DNA of 64,000 nt from Shewanella sp. ANA-3 (GTDB lineage: Bacteria > Pseudomonadota > Gammaproteobacteria > Enterobacterales > Shewanellaceae). Below the pieces are notes generated by a model that saw only the letters and a list, made by a program, of their open reading frames with translations, did no database searches and had not been told where the DNA came from. Made by a program: the position numbers and the translations under genes. The DNA is taken from contig NC_008577.1 of NCBI RefSeq assembly GCF_000203935.1, positions 1,240,001-1,304,000 of the forward strand. Reading direction: 5' to 3'. Positions 8,451 to 17,025 of the stretch are shown here, piece by piece (the stretch's first letter is position 1; each line of letters begins with the position of its first letter).

Positions 8451-9154
8451 TGGTGTACACCTTAAAAGTACGAGTCGCACAAATAAACTTGAACAAATTG
8501 CCCCTCAAAGCCGCATGTTAGGCGGATGTTAGGTGCATTTTCATTCAACTCAAAATCGAGAAGGGGGAAGATTACTCGCTTAGCGCCGCTATGTAAAACG
8601 ATTCGGAAATTTGTTTGAGATAAGCAGCAAAATAGCATAGTTATTTGGGCTATTTCTGAATGCTTATCTTGGCGGATATTTAGCGAAAGCTAGATGTTTT
8701 GATAACTAAATCATGCAATTAAATCTTGGTGTTGCAGCGGGTTTATCGAGTTGTTTTATTCTTGATATTGTTAGCGGCCATGGGGGATTTTGTACAAAAT
8801 TTTCCCTTAGATTCTTCGAATATTCCGCTTTTGCGGATTATTTATCCGTTAATGGCAATAGCGCTCTAGTTGCTCACCATACAATGTGAAGCAGTTAACG
8901 CGAATTGTAATGGCGACGTTATCGCCGACAATAAGCTCAGTGTTGTTGAATGAGTTGTGCATTTTTATGCGGTTTTTAGTCGGTATTTGCATATTTTAAA
9001 TTGAATATTGACTAAGTGCGGGCGCAGCGCGCGAGTGACTAAATAAGCGTAAATAGTGGTGAAATAAAATATTTCTTCTAAAGAGGATGAACGCCGCTTT
9101 AATTCTTTTCAATTCCATGTAAGTTAGTACTACTTTTGTTTAGCTAAATTATCC
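8451..9154. other. Long intergenic region between divergent membrane-protein genes
   Basis: About 700 bases with no supported gene on either strand. It is AT-rich and must hold both promoters. A short inverted repeat AATAGC...GCTATT lies at about 8631-8656. No riboswitch, tRNA or repeat was recognised. Confidence 0.45.
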
Positions 9155-9871
9155 ATGACTGTTACAAAAATGAATGTCGCGACAAGAGGTTTTTCGCTCG
9201 CCACTAAGTTTGGTTTTCTTGGTATTTTTGGATTATTGCTCGGGATAGGCGTGGCGGTGTTAGGCTTCGATCAGACCGAGACTCGAGCCTTCAACTTTTT
9301 GAATCATACCTTGAGTGAATTGGGAACCTATGGGCATTCCGCTCTTGCAGTGGTACTCAATGGCGGCTTGTTTTTTGGTAGCTTAAGCATTGTGTTTTAC
9401 TGCCTTTCATCCTTGCAAACCGTAAGTGGTTTTTGGGGCTATCCCTTTTACTGCGCGCTGGCGCTGACGTTTTTAGCCTTGGCCTGCGTGGGATTGTTTC
9501 CGGTCAATGTGTATCACCTACATATCCTCGCCCTGAAATGGTTTTTCTACTTCGGCAGTTCGAGTGCCATCTGTTATCTGCTGTGGGCTGGCCTTAATTC
9601 ACAAAGGCGACAATCTTGGACGCTATTGTTAGCGCTTGTGGTATTGCTGAGTATGATGACCTTTCTCTACGCGCCCTTATTAGAGCTGGGCTTAACCGAG
9701 GGGGACAGGCCCTTCTATCAAGAAATGGTGTTGCAACTGCCTAGGCCCGATTTGTGGTGGCCAGCATTGTTGGAGTGGATTGCGCTTGGGAGTTTATTAA
9801 GTTGGACGGCAAGCGCTGCTGCTTACTCCACAATCACTCGCTCAGGAGCAAGCTCCCGAGTGAATGATTAA
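9155..9871 (+). CDS. DUF998 domain membrane protein
   Basis: A 238-residue protein with six or seven predicted membrane spans. NHTLSELG at 50-57 after the first span is the hallmark of the DUF998 family, whose members have no settled function. The rest fits: a first span GFLGIFGLLLGIGVAVLGF, then pairs of hydrophobic helices at about 65-85, 92-112, 123-145, 155-175 and 205-225. The start has no strong ribosome binding site; an ATG five codons later is an alternative. It is a single gene convergent with ubiV across a shared hairpin, and context gives no role. Confidence 0.7.
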   Translation: MTVTKMNVATRGFSLATKFGFLGIFGLLLGIGVAVLGFDQTETRAFNFLNHTLSELGTYGHSALAVVLNGGLFFGSLSIVFYCLSSLQTVSGFWGYPFYCALALTFLALACVGLFPVNVYHLHILALKWFFYFGSSSAICYLLWAGLNSQRRQSWTLLLALVVLLSMMTFLYAPLLELGLTEGDRPFYQEMVLQLPRPDLWWPALLEWIALGSLLSWTASAAAYSTITRSGASSRVND

Positions 9872-9898
9872 GCTGATAGCCCATAATGCTATCAGCTT
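9870..9898. terminator. Hairpin between convergent DUF998 gene and ubiV
   Basis: AAGCTGATAGC and GCTATCAGCTT form a perfect 11-bp stem with a 7-base loop. The T content after it is low on both sides, so it is a likely but not strong two-way terminator. Confidence 0.6.
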
Positions 9899-9905
9899 AA
9901 GTATT

Positions 9906-10778
9906 TCAGTAGCTTAAGGATTTCAGTCCCGCTTCGCCAAACCAGTAACCGTTACAGTGCTCATCGTTAAGAGGGTAGTGAGCGTCTGTTGCCCCAGTCT
10001 TTAACGCCTCGACCAGCGCATCGGCCTTAGTGATGCAGGCTAAGCTGCTGGGCGAAACCCGAAACACATCGACGTCCATCTTTATCATTTCATTGATTTC
10101 GCTGCGTAAATCGACACAGCTGGCCGACTGGGTTTGGATGCCGTTTAACCTGAGCAAAGGTTGCGCCTCTTGCGTCTGTGCCAGTAAGCCCTTGCTGTAT
10201 TGGCGGCAAACGGTTTCGCAGCTGTCCTTCGACAAGTGTTGATGCCTAGCGGTAAAGCAGCGCGCCGAGTGGGCGAGTGGCAAGTAGCCATGGCCAAGCA
10301 CTTCGACTTCGAATACGGGCTTGCTCTCTATTACTTGGTTTAGCCAAGTCTTAGACAGTTCTACAGGCATCACAAAGCGATGCATACCAAAGCGCTGCAA
10401 AATATCTAAACTGGCGCGGTTGTAGTTGTTGATGCTGGCACCGCAGACAAAGGGCAGCTTGTGCTCCTTAGCGAGATACACGGCCGCCATGTCGTTGGCC
10501 TCAATGCTAAATTCGCCATTGTCGACCTGACGTTTAAGCTCTGTGTATTCTGAGGGCGCTTCGATAAGGGCGAGCGTCGACAGCACCACCTCTTTACCCG
10601 CAGATTTAAGCATTTTGGCCAGTTCGAGATAGTCGCCAAACTTGAGCTCGCGTCGACGGCTACAAACGGCTTCACCCAGATAAACTAACGGGATCTGGCT
10701 GTTGGCCACCTGCTGATAAAAGTCGATGACCTGCTGTTTTTCCCAGCAATAGAGCAGTGGGCCGAGGGAAATTTTCAT
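9906..10778 (-). CDS. ubiV: UbiV, U32 family protein for O2-independent ubiquinone synthesis
   Basis: A 290-residue U32 (peptidase-like) protein. With UbiU it forms an iron-sulfur heterodimer that hydroxylates the quinone ring without oxygen, using prephenate as oxygen donor in current models. All four cluster cysteines are visible: C39 in GEAVCSRR, then C174, C187 and C191 in the ARCFTARHQHLSKDSCETVC stretch, matching the C39/C180/C193/C197 pattern of E. coli UbiV. I start at ATG 10778 (MKISLGPLLYCWE): it has GAAGAAG before it and puts the first cysteine at 39. A longer form from 10823 would overlap ubiU. It follows ubiU by 31 bases in one operon. Confidence 0.92.
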   Translation of the reverse strand: MKISLGPLLYCWEKQQVIDFYQQVANSQIPLVYLGEAVCSRRRELKFGDYLELAKMLKSAGKEVVLSTLALIEAPSEYTELKRQVDNGEFSIEANDMAAVYLAKEHKLPFVCGASINNYNRASLDILQRFGMHRFVMPVELSKTWLNQVIESKPVFEVEVLGHGYLPLAHSARCFTARHQHLSKDSCETVCRQYSKGLLAQTQEAQPLLRLNGIQTQSASCVDLRSEINEMIKMDVDVFRVSPSSLACITKADALVEALKTGATDAHYPLNDEHCNGYWFGEAGLKSLSY

Positions 10779-10809
10779 AATCGTTTCTTCTTCGTGGTTA
10801 TCGCTAGGG

Positions 10810-11811
10810 CTATTGCCAGTCACGCTCGTAGGCGCCTAAGGTGGTAATTTGCCCTTCGGAGACTTTCGCGAGGGCTTGCTCCCAATGGGCCTGCGTCTGG
10901 AATTTATCTGGCTGATTAAGATAAGTATCAATCGCTTGACGCCACACCTTAGTCACTTGCTCTACATAGGCTGGGCTGCGCTGACGCCCCTCAATCTTAA
11001 GTGACACTATGCCCGCCTTGGCAAGCTCAGGCAGCAGGCTAAGGGTATTTAAGCTGGTGGGAGACTCGAGCAGATATTGCGGCTTATCATCGTCTTGGGT
11101 GAGATAACGGCCCTTACAGACGACTGGGTAGCCCATTTGTTCATCGAGCCCTGACTTATCAATTAAGACTTCGTTGAGGCGGGTCAATCTGTCTTGCCCC
11201 TGTTCCTGCCAGCGCACGTGTTTTGCCGGAGAGCAAGAGCCGCCAGTGTTTGGCGATTGGCCGGTAACATAGGAGGATAAGTGGAAGCGACCTTCGGCCA
11301 TGATGCACAGGCTGCCAAAGGCAAAGACCTCTAAATCGACTGGGCTGACCTTAGCTAAATCGCGCACTTGTTTCATAGACAGCACTCTGGGTAACACCAC
11401 CCGCGCGATATTAAAAGCTTCTTTATAAAAGCTCAGTGCGCCCAAGTTGGTGGCGCTCGCCTGTACCGATAAATGCAGCGGAATATGCGGATATTGCCTG
11501 TGGGCATAGTCGAGCAGTGACAGATCGGCGACGATTAAGGCATCGACGCCAATGCTGGCCGCCAAGTCGATGGCTTGATACCAGCGGTGTTCCTCATTCG
11601 GCTTAGGAAAGGTATTCAAGGTGAGGAAGATTTTTTTGCCCCGCTGATGGGTCAGTTCGGCGGCTTCCTGTAATTTTGCGGGGGTGAAGTTTAAGCCCGC
11701 GAATGAACGTGCATTGGTATCATCCTTTAACCCAAGGTAGACAGCATCGGCTCCGGCCTGCAGCGCCGACTTTAGCGAGGCCAGGTTTCCTGCTGGACAC
11801 AACAACTCCAT
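10810..11811 (-). CDS. ubiU: UbiU, U32 family protein for O2-independent ubiquinone synthesis
   Basis: A 333-residue U32 protein, partner of UbiV, close in length to E. coli UbiU. It starts MELLCPAGNL and contains KDDTNARSFAGLNFT and SVQASATN, both characteristic. Cluster cysteines C169, C193 and C232 are in the same positions as in E. coli. The fourth, C176, is replaced by phenylalanine: the motif reads CIMAEGRFHLSSYVTG, and the TTC codon is clear in the DNA (minus strand, at 11284-11286). So the usual four-cysteine site is incomplete; another residue or water may serve, or the cluster may be altered. It is first in the ubiU-ubiV operon and divergent from ubiT. Confidence 0.93.
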   Translation of the reverse strand: MELLCPAGNLASLKSALQAGADAVYLGLKDDTNARSFAGLNFTPAKLQEAAELTHQRGKKIFLTLNTFPKPNEEHRWYQAIDLAASIGVDALIVADLSLLDYAHRQYPHIPLHLSVQASATNLGALSFYKEAFNIARVVLPRVLSMKQVRDLAKVSPVDLEVFAFGSLCIMAEGRFHLSSYVTGQSPNTGGSCSPAKHVRWQEQGQDRLTRLNEVLIDKSGLDEQMGYPVVCKGRYLTQDDDKPQYLLESPTSLNTLSLLPELAKAGIVSLKIEGRQRSPAYVEQVTKVWRQAIDTYLNQPDKFQTQAHWEQALAKVSEGQITTLGAYERDWQ

Positions 11812-11949
11812 AATGGTGCTCCCGATAAAATAACAGGGGCAGAGTGTAGGGAAGATTGATTGGCGGTGAATTGATTTAAAACAGGTTTAAGATCATAAAA
11901 TCTCGGTAAACTGGGAGATATAGTGTTTTTTATCCTTAGGTAACTGATT
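11812..11949. promoter_or_regulatory. Divergent ubiU/ubiT promoter region
   Basis: These 138 bases must hold promoters for both ubiUV and ubiT. In E. coli the equivalent genes are Fnr-activated. Two FNR-like half-sites TTGAT occur at 11856-11860 and 11871-11875, but neither has a good ATCAA partner at the right distance, so no full FNR/EtrA box is called. Confidence 0.35.
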
Positions 11950-12486
11950 ATGTCCGCTGTTTTTTCAGCAAACCTTGCAAAACAACTGCTTGAACTCACC
12001 CCAAAGCTGATCCGCTTACCACTCTCCAAAGTGCCCTTTAGCCTCAAGGCCAAGGTGCTTAGCCAACTCCTAACGCAGCTGCTGGCGCCGCAGGCTGAAG
12101 ATGGCGAGTTAGATTTCTTGGCGGGTAAGTGGGTTGCGATTCGGGTTGAAGATTTAAATCTGTATTTTGAAGTGAGTTTCGATGGTCGCTGGCAGGTGCG
12201 TGAGCTGACCGATGCCGAGGTCAGCTTCAGTGCCAATTCCGCCGAGCTCTTATTGGTCGCTGCGGCAAAAGAAGACCCTGATACACTGTTTTTCCAACGC
12301 AAACTGAGCATCGAAGGCGATACCGAGTTAGGGCTTGAGGTGAAAAACCTGCTGCTGAGTATCGAGTTTGCCAGCCTGCCGACACCCATTCGCTTAAGCG
12401 TTGAAAAGCTGGCCGATGCCATTGTGCGTTTGCAGCTTGAGGCAAAACCGACGGTGATTTTGGCTAAATCCCCAAGCTTAAGCTGA
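11950..12486 (+). CDS. ubiT: UbiT, SCP2-domain accessory factor for ubiquinone synthesis
   Basis: A 178-residue protein with an SCP2 lipid-binding domain at about 45-150 (DFLAGKWVAIRVEDLNLYFEV to LSIEFASLPTPIRLS), of the length and type of UbiT (YhbT). It supports UbiU/UbiV in the anaerobic pathway, presumably by holding the hydrophobic quinone intermediates near the membrane. The N-terminal 40 residues form an amphipathic helix region. TTAGG precedes the ATG at a distance of about seven bases. Its divergent position next to ubiU is the normal arrangement. Confidence 0.9.
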   Translation: MSAVFSANLAKQLLELTPKLIRLPLSKVPFSLKAKVLSQLLTQLLAPQAEDGELDFLAGKWVAIRVEDLNLYFEVSFDGRWQVRELTDAEVSFSANSAELLLVAAAKEDPDTLFFQRKLSIEGDTELGLEVKNLLLSIEFASLPTPIRLSVEKLADAIVRLQLEAKPTVILAKSPSLS

Positions 12487-12516
12487 TGCGAACTTGGCTG
12501 TAATCAACCGATAAAC

Positions 12517-12550
12517 AAAAGCCCCGCTGACATAGCGGGGCTTTTTGTTT
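12517..12550. terminator. Strong two-way terminator between ubiT and yfhL
   Basis: AAAAGCCCCGCT and AGCGGGGCTTTTT enclose a 5-base loop, followed by TTTTTGTTT on the plus strand and by TTTTGTTTAT on the minus strand, serving both convergent genes. Confidence 0.9.
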
Positions 12551-12572
12551 AGCTTAAACGGTCGATGCTCAC

Positions 12573-12824
12573 TTAAATTTTTTGCGTGAGTATGGCAAAT
12601 TTGACCAATAGCTCGTCGCGGGACTCGACGCGGTTAGGATCGGGGTCAATACAATCAATCGGACAGACGGAGACGCAGGTCGGCTTATCGTAATGGCCTA
12701 CGCATTCGGTGCAGCGCTCTGGGTCGATTTCGTAGATTTCTTCCCCCATGGTGATGGCCTGATTCGGACATTCAGGTTCACACATGTCGCAATTGATGCA
12801 GCTGTCGTCGATCAGTAATGCCAT
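12573..12824 (-). CDS. yfhL: YfhL family dicluster ferredoxin
   Basis: An 83-residue ferredoxin with two [4Fe-4S] motifs: C9, C12, C15, C19 and C38, C41, C50, C54, with a further cysteine at 58. The eight-residue insert between the second and third cysteines of the second motif (CTECVGHYDKPTC) and the C-terminal helix are typical of the YfhL/Alvin type, which has unusually low-potential clusters. It starts three bases after the stop of trhP, so the two are one transcript. The natural inference is that it supplies electrons or cluster support for TrhP, or for the neighbouring UbiU/UbiV; this is not proven by sequence. Confidence 0.88.
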   Translation of the reverse strand: MALLIDDSCINCDMCEPECPNQAITMGEEIYEIDPERCTECVGHYDKPTCVSVCPIDCIDPDPNRVESRDELLVKFAILTQKI

Positions 12825-12827
12825 GCC

Positions 12828-14192
12828 TTAGCCTGCTTCGTGTGGGTTGCGGGTATCCTGACCTTGGGGCAGGTTACGCAGTAAAATGCCGTGGTGCAGA
12901 TCAACCTCTTTCGGGACGGGCAAGTAAACGGTATGGCCCGAACCTAATCCCGCTTCAACCGATTCGGCTTTGCGGTTTTCGAGTTGCTCGATGGTGAGGC
13001 TGATATTGCCCTGTGGCGTCATTAATTCAACACTATCACCGACAGAGAATTTGTTCTTCACTTCGATTTCGGCAAGGCCAGCCAGATTGCGTTTACCGGT
13101 TAATTCACCCACAAATTGTTGGGTATCGCTGACCGAGTAACCATAGTCGTAGTTTTGATATTCATCATGTACGTGGCGACGTAAGAAACCTTCCGTATAG
13201 CCGCGGTGGGCTAAGCCTTCGAGTTGGTTCATCAAGCTGCGATCGAAGCTCTTGCCTGAGGCGGCATCGTCGATGGCCTGACGGTATAGCTGGGCGGTAC
13301 GGGCCACATAGTAAAACGACTTAGTACGGCCTTCGATCTTCAGCGAGTCGATGCCCATTTTCGCCAAACGCTCAACGTGTTGGATTGCACGCAAGTCCTT
13401 AGAGTTCATGATATAAGTGCCATGCTCATCTTCAAACGCTGGCATGTATTCGCCGGGGCGATTGGCCTCTTGAAGCAGGAAGATTTGGTCGGTCGCAGGA
13501 CCCGTGCCTAAGGTTGGCGTCTCGATTTGCACCGCATTGGGGGTGGCAATGATATCGCCAGAGTCAGTTTGCTGCGCTTCGTGCACATCGTATTTCCAGC
13601 GGCAAGCGTTAGTGCAAGTGCCTTGGTTTGGATCGCGCTTATTGATATAACCCGACAGCAAACAACGGCCAGAGTAAGCCATACACAGGGCGCCGTGGAC
13701 AAACACTTCTAGCTCGATATCGGGGCAGCGTTGACGGATTTCTTCAATTTCATCTAAGGACAATTCGCGGGATAAAATCACCCGTTTAATGCCTTGAGTC
13801 TGCCAGAATTTGACCGACGCCCAGTTAATGGCGTTGGCTTGCACCGATAAATGCACTACCTGCTCAGGGAAGGCCTCACGCACCATCATGATAAGGCCTG
13901 GATCTGACATGATCAGCGCATCGGGCTTCATCGCCACTACCGGTTCCATATCTTTGATATAGGTTTTGAGCTTGGCGTTGTGGGGAGCAATGTTACTCAC
14001 CACATAAAGCTTTTTACCCAGCGCATGGGCTTCTTCGATACCCGTTGCGAGGTTTTCCATTTTGAAGTCGTTATTACGAACCCTCAGGCTGTATCTCGGC
14101 TGACCGGCATACACGGCATCTGCACCATAGGCAAAAGCGTAACGCATGTTTTTCAGCGTCCCAGCGGGAGATAACAACTCAGGTTTAAACAT
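12828..14192 (-). CDS. trhP: TrhP (YegQ), tRNA uridine-34 hydroxylation protein, U32 family
   Basis: A 454-residue U32 protein, almost the same length as E. coli YegQ/TrhP. TrhP makes 5-hydroxyuridine at the tRNA wobble position, the precursor of cmo5U, in a prephenate-dependent reaction. Motifs: FKPELLSPAGTLKNMRYAF at the N-terminus, LSVQANAINW, the cysteine block ALCMAYSGRCLLSGYINK followed by NQGTCTNACRW (C-x6-C-x14-C-x3-C), and SLKIEGRTKSFYYVA. A C-terminal beta-barrel domain begins near 370. It lies next to yfhL and close to two other U32 genes. Ferredoxin neighbour and family fit make the assignment firm; RlhA (23S rRNA) is the nearest alternative but is much longer. Confidence 0.9.
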   Translation of the reverse strand: MFKPELLSPAGTLKNMRYAFAYGADAVYAGQPRYSLRVRNNDFKMENLATGIEEAHALGKKLYVVSNIAPHNAKLKTYIKDMEPVVAMKPDALIMSDPGLIMMVREAFPEQVVHLSVQANAINWASVKFWQTQGIKRVILSRELSLDEIEEIRQRCPDIELEVFVHGALCMAYSGRCLLSGYINKRDPNQGTCTNACRWKYDVHEAQQTDSGDIIATPNAVQIETPTLGTGPATDQIFLLQEANRPGEYMPAFEDEHGTYIMNSKDLRAIQHVERLAKMGIDSLKIEGRTKSFYYVARTAQLYRQAIDDAASGKSFDRSLMNQLEGLAHRGYTEGFLRRHVHDEYQNYDYGYSVSDTQQFVGELTGKRNLAGLAEIEVKNKFSVGDSVELMTPQGNISLTIEQLENRKAESVEAGLGSGHTVYLPVPKEVDLHHGILLRNLPQGQDTRNPHEAG

Positions 14193-14565
14193 AATGACTC
14201 TCGAATTGGTTGGTAGATGGAGGCGCAGTGCGCGGGGGCGGCATTTTACACAATCAAAGTAGGGTTATGCAAATCACCTCGTCTAAGATTAGGTATAGTT
14301 CGCATTTTACGAATATACCCCTAAGCTAGGTGATGGCGGGGGATGACGCTTGTCTGTGGATTGACGACGTCTCGTCTGCTTAGTGCGATTTCGCTTAAGT
14401 GAATCAAGGGATAGCCAAGAAGTTTCGTATGCCGTTCTGGGTGAAATTGATAACAGCGTCATACAAATAATTAACGTCTGTTGCTTTTTTCTGCCCATCA
14501 ATCGGTGGGCAACTGATATACTCCAACTATTGAAGATTTATGTTTGCAGATTGATGGGAGCGAAG
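14193..14565. other. Intergenic region between divergent trhP and HDOD gene
   Basis: About 370 bases with promoters for both directions and no gene. A plus-strand frame stays open from 14383 into the HDOD gene but has no start signal. A hairpin TGCCCA/TGGGCA lies at 14492-14511, close upstream of the HDOD gene, in its probable leader; a T run sits on its 5' side, so it is not a terminator for either gene. Confidence 0.45.
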
Positions 14566-15405
14566 ATGTCTACTGAACATCTACTGTTAGTCGGATTACT
14601 CAAAAAATTAAAAGATGATGCTTTAGTGTTGCCAACCCTGCCCGAAGTGGCCATGCGGGTGCAAGAAGTGGTGAGTCGCTCCGATGCGAGCCTAAAGCAA
14701 GTGGGTGAGGTGATAGGTCAAGACGCGGCGATTTCGGCGCGTATCATTAAAGTGGCCAACAGTGCCTTATATAGCCGCGGCATTCCCGCCGAGAGCATTA
14801 GTAGCGCTGTGTCTCGCATTGGCCTCATCCAAATCAAGAGTATTGCGACCTCAGTGGCGATGGAGCAGCTATTTATTTCCACCAATGAAATGGTATGGGA
14901 AGTGATGGATGAAGTGTGGCGCACCTCGATTGAAGTAACGGCGGCCGCCTGTGCCATGTTGCAAATGTATAATAGACGTCACCCTGGGCAGCTCAATTTA
15001 GATACCTTAACACTGGCAGGTTTAGTCCATAATATCGGTGCATTACCTGTATTGACCGAAGCCGAAGCCCATCCAGAGTTATTCACCAGTATTGATCAAT
15101 TGCGCTCTTTAGTACGTAAAATGCAAGGCCCATTAGGACGCGCAGTATTAAAGAGTTGGGATTTTGCGCCAGAGGTGATGGAAGTGGTTGAGCGCTGGGC
15201 GGATTTACCTTATCTGCCAGACCATGTGACCTACTTAGATTTTATCCGTGCCGCAGCCTTTTACACCGGTGAGTTACGTGCCGGAGCCGATTTCGAGCAA
15301 CGGATGGAAGTCTTTGTGAGTCGTGGTTTACCCGTCTCGGCGAATGATTTAGCTAGTGACGAATTTATGGATAAATTCCATTCAATCAGAGAGAGTTACC
15401 AGTAG
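14566..15405 (+). CDS. HDOD domain signalling protein
   Basis: A 279-residue protein with an HDOD domain at about 18-215 (LPTLPEVAMRVQEVVSRSDA, then SALYSRGIPAESISSAVSRI), a non-catalytic relative of HD hydrolases. Family members act in signalling, often beside c-di-GMP enzymes or the CsrA system. The conserved HD pair of true phosphohydrolases is absent, as usual. I start at ATG 14566 because GGGAGCGAAG precedes it directly; upstream ATGs in frame lack such a site. The next gene, 85 bases on in the same direction, is a GGDEF/EAL protein, so a joint role in second-messenger control is likely. Partner is unknown. Confidence 0.82.
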   Translation: MSTEHLLLVGLLKKLKDDALVLPTLPEVAMRVQEVVSRSDASLKQVGEVIGQDAAISARIIKVANSALYSRGIPAESISSAVSRIGLIQIKSIATSVAMEQLFISTNEMVWEVMDEVWRTSIEVTAAACAMLQMYNRRHPGQLNLDTLTLAGLVHNIGALPVLTEAEAHPELFTSIDQLRSLVRKMQGPLGRAVLKSWDFAPEVMEVVERWADLPYLPDHVTYLDFIRAAAFYTGELRAGADFEQRMEVFVSRGLPVSANDLASDEFMDKFHSIRESYQ

Positions 15406-15425
15406 TCGTAGGGCCTATAGGGAAG

Positions 15426-15455
15426 CCATTCTTGCCCTGAGTCAGGGGAGAATGG
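15426..15455. other. Hairpin between the HDOD and EAL genes
   Basis: CCATTCT and AGAATGG enclose CCCTGA/TCAGGG, a nearly continuous 13-bp inverted repeat with a small bulge and a one-base centre. No T run follows. It may be a protein-binding site or an RNA stability element separating the two genes; it is not a typical terminator. Confidence 0.4.
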
Positions 15456-15490
15456 TGGTTAAGCTTACGTGGTAAGATTGAGGCCAAATT

Positions 15491-17017
15491 ATGGTTATTC
15501 TGGGATTTATCGGTTTAGCACTGGGCATCATCTTGATAGCCGTGCTTTATATATTACTCGCTAGATACCAAGCGCTGCGGTTACAGCAGCGATTTTTGGC
15601 GCAATTATGCCCGCAGCTCGATCAGCAAAAGATTGAACGCCGTCCTTTGAATGTACCTGTGGTGCCGCAGGAGTTTGCACCGCTTTACCATTCCTTAAAC
15701 GAGATGCTCGCAGCGCTGCCTGCGGGCATGGGTAAGGATAAACTCACAGGGTTGAATAACCGTGTCGGGCTTAAGCGTTCACTGACCGCATTGATGCCCA
15801 TCACCCAAGGCACTTTAGTGCTTATCGATATTTATCGCTTTCGCTATGTAAATGATCTCTTTGGTTTTGTGTTTGGCGATATTCTGCTTAAACAGTTTGC
15901 CGAGCGCTTAACCAGTCTAAGCCTTAAACCTAAGTTGATTGCGCGCCTAAACGGCGATGAGTTTTTCCTCTATTACGAGCAAAGTCTGTCCGAGGAGCAA
16001 CTGCTGCATTTACGCGGTCGACTACAGGTGCCCTTTAAAATTAAAGATACCCCCGTCAGTGTGCGGATGCAGATTGGGTGTCTGCAACTTGCTAAGCATC
16101 ATGCCGATGTCAGCCATATGCTCAGAAGGCTGGATCTTGCCCTTAAAAAGGCCCGCGCGACCCGTAGCGCCATCGCCTGTTACAGTGAGAATGATGATAT
16201 CCGCCAATTGAGGGAGCTTAAGATTATCGACAGCCTTCCCAGTGGTTTGCAGCGAAATCATCTGTATATGGTGTATCAGCCTAAGCAGGATATTCACACG
16301 GGCGCCTGCACCCAAGTCGAAGCCTTGATCCGTTGGGAGCATGAGGAGCTCGGGTTTATTTCCCCCGGAGAATTTATTCCGCTGGCAGAGTGCGCCGGGA
16401 TGATCGATTTAGTGAGCAATTGGGCGCTGGAGCAAGTGTTACAGCAGCAGGTAAAGTGGCGTGCGGCGGGCGTGTCTGTGTGTGTGGCGCTTAATCTCTC
16501 GACTCGAGATCTCGACAGTGAAACTTTGCCCCATGATATCGCGACTCGCCTCGAGCATTATAAATTACCGCCAGAATGCTTGATGATTGAGATCACCGAG
16601 AGCACTCTGATGGCCGATTTAAACAAGGCCGTGGATACTTTAGAACAGATCCGTCGTCTTGGGGTGAAATTGGCAATCGATGACTTTGGTACGGGTCATT
16701 CATCGCTGGCGTATTTAAAGCATTTACCCGCCAATGAAGTCAAAATTGATAAAGCCTTTCTTCGGGATCTAGAGCCTAATCAGCCTTCAGAATATATCCT
16801 TGAGGCCAGCATTAATATTGCGAAAAAGCTCGGCTATGAGGTGACGGTCGAAGGGGTTGAGACCCTTAATATCCACGATATGTTAGTGAAGATGGGCGTC
16901 GACCGTATTCAAGGGATTTTTTATGCCAAGCCGATGCGGGCCGCAGAGCTTGAAATGAACTGGAACCAGCTAAGACCCAGACCCGAAATGCTCTGCGTTA
17001 ATGGTTCACATCCTTAG
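15491..17017 (+). CDS. Membrane-anchored GGDEF/EAL protein, probable c-di-GMP phosphodiesterase
   Basis: A 508-residue protein: one N-terminal membrane span (about 3-25), a GGDEF domain at about 80-230 and an EAL domain at about 240-495. The cyclase signature reads NGDEF at 154-158, not GGDEF, so the first domain is probably inactive and may bind GTP as a control module. The EAL part keeps its catalytic set: E277-A-L, NLSTRDLD, EITES, DDFGTGHSS, EVKIDKAF, EGVET and QGIFYAKPM, so c-di-GMP hydrolysis to pGpG is expected. No separate sensor domain is seen. It follows the HDOD gene and converges with the thioesterase gene 8 bases away. Confidence 0.88.
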   Translation: MVILGFIGLALGIILIAVLYILLARYQALRLQQRFLAQLCPQLDQQKIERRPLNVPVVPQEFAPLYHSLNEMLAALPAGMGKDKLTGLNNRVGLKRSLTALMPITQGTLVLIDIYRFRYVNDLFGFVFGDILLKQFAERLTSLSLKPKLIARLNGDEFFLYYEQSLSEEQLLHLRGRLQVPFKIKDTPVSVRMQIGCLQLAKHHADVSHMLRRLDLALKKARATRSAIACYSENDDIRQLRELKIIDSLPSGLQRNHLYMVYQPKQDIHTGACTQVEALIRWEHEELGFISPGEFIPLAECAGMIDLVSNWALEQVLQQQVKWRAAGVSVCVALNLSTRDLDSETLPHDIATRLEHYKLPPECLMIEITESTLMADLNKAVDTLEQIRRLGVKLAIDDFGTGHSSLAYLKHLPANEVKIDKAFLRDLEPNQPSEYILEASINIAKKLGYEVTVEGVETLNIHDMLVKMGVDRIQGIFYAKPMRAAELEMNWNQLRPRPEMLCVNGSHP

Positions 17018-17025
17018 ACTAAGCT

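Noticed and set aside
8450..8480. GTG start ten codons upstream for the YjiH-type gene
   Set aside because: The TTG at 8450 has AAGGTG at good distance, and the extra residues MRLVLLRCTP do not fit the family.
10779..10823. Longer N-terminus for UbiV (MTGNSPSDNHEEETI)
   Set aside because: It would overlap ubiU and move the first cluster cysteine away from position 39.
11856..11880. FNR/EtrA box in the ubiU-ubiT gap
   Set aside because: Only TTGAT half-sites; no ATCAA partner at the correct spacing.
14383..14565. 61-residue N-terminal extension of the HDOD protein
   Set aside because: No start signal upstream, while GGGAGCGAAG sits directly before ATG 14566.
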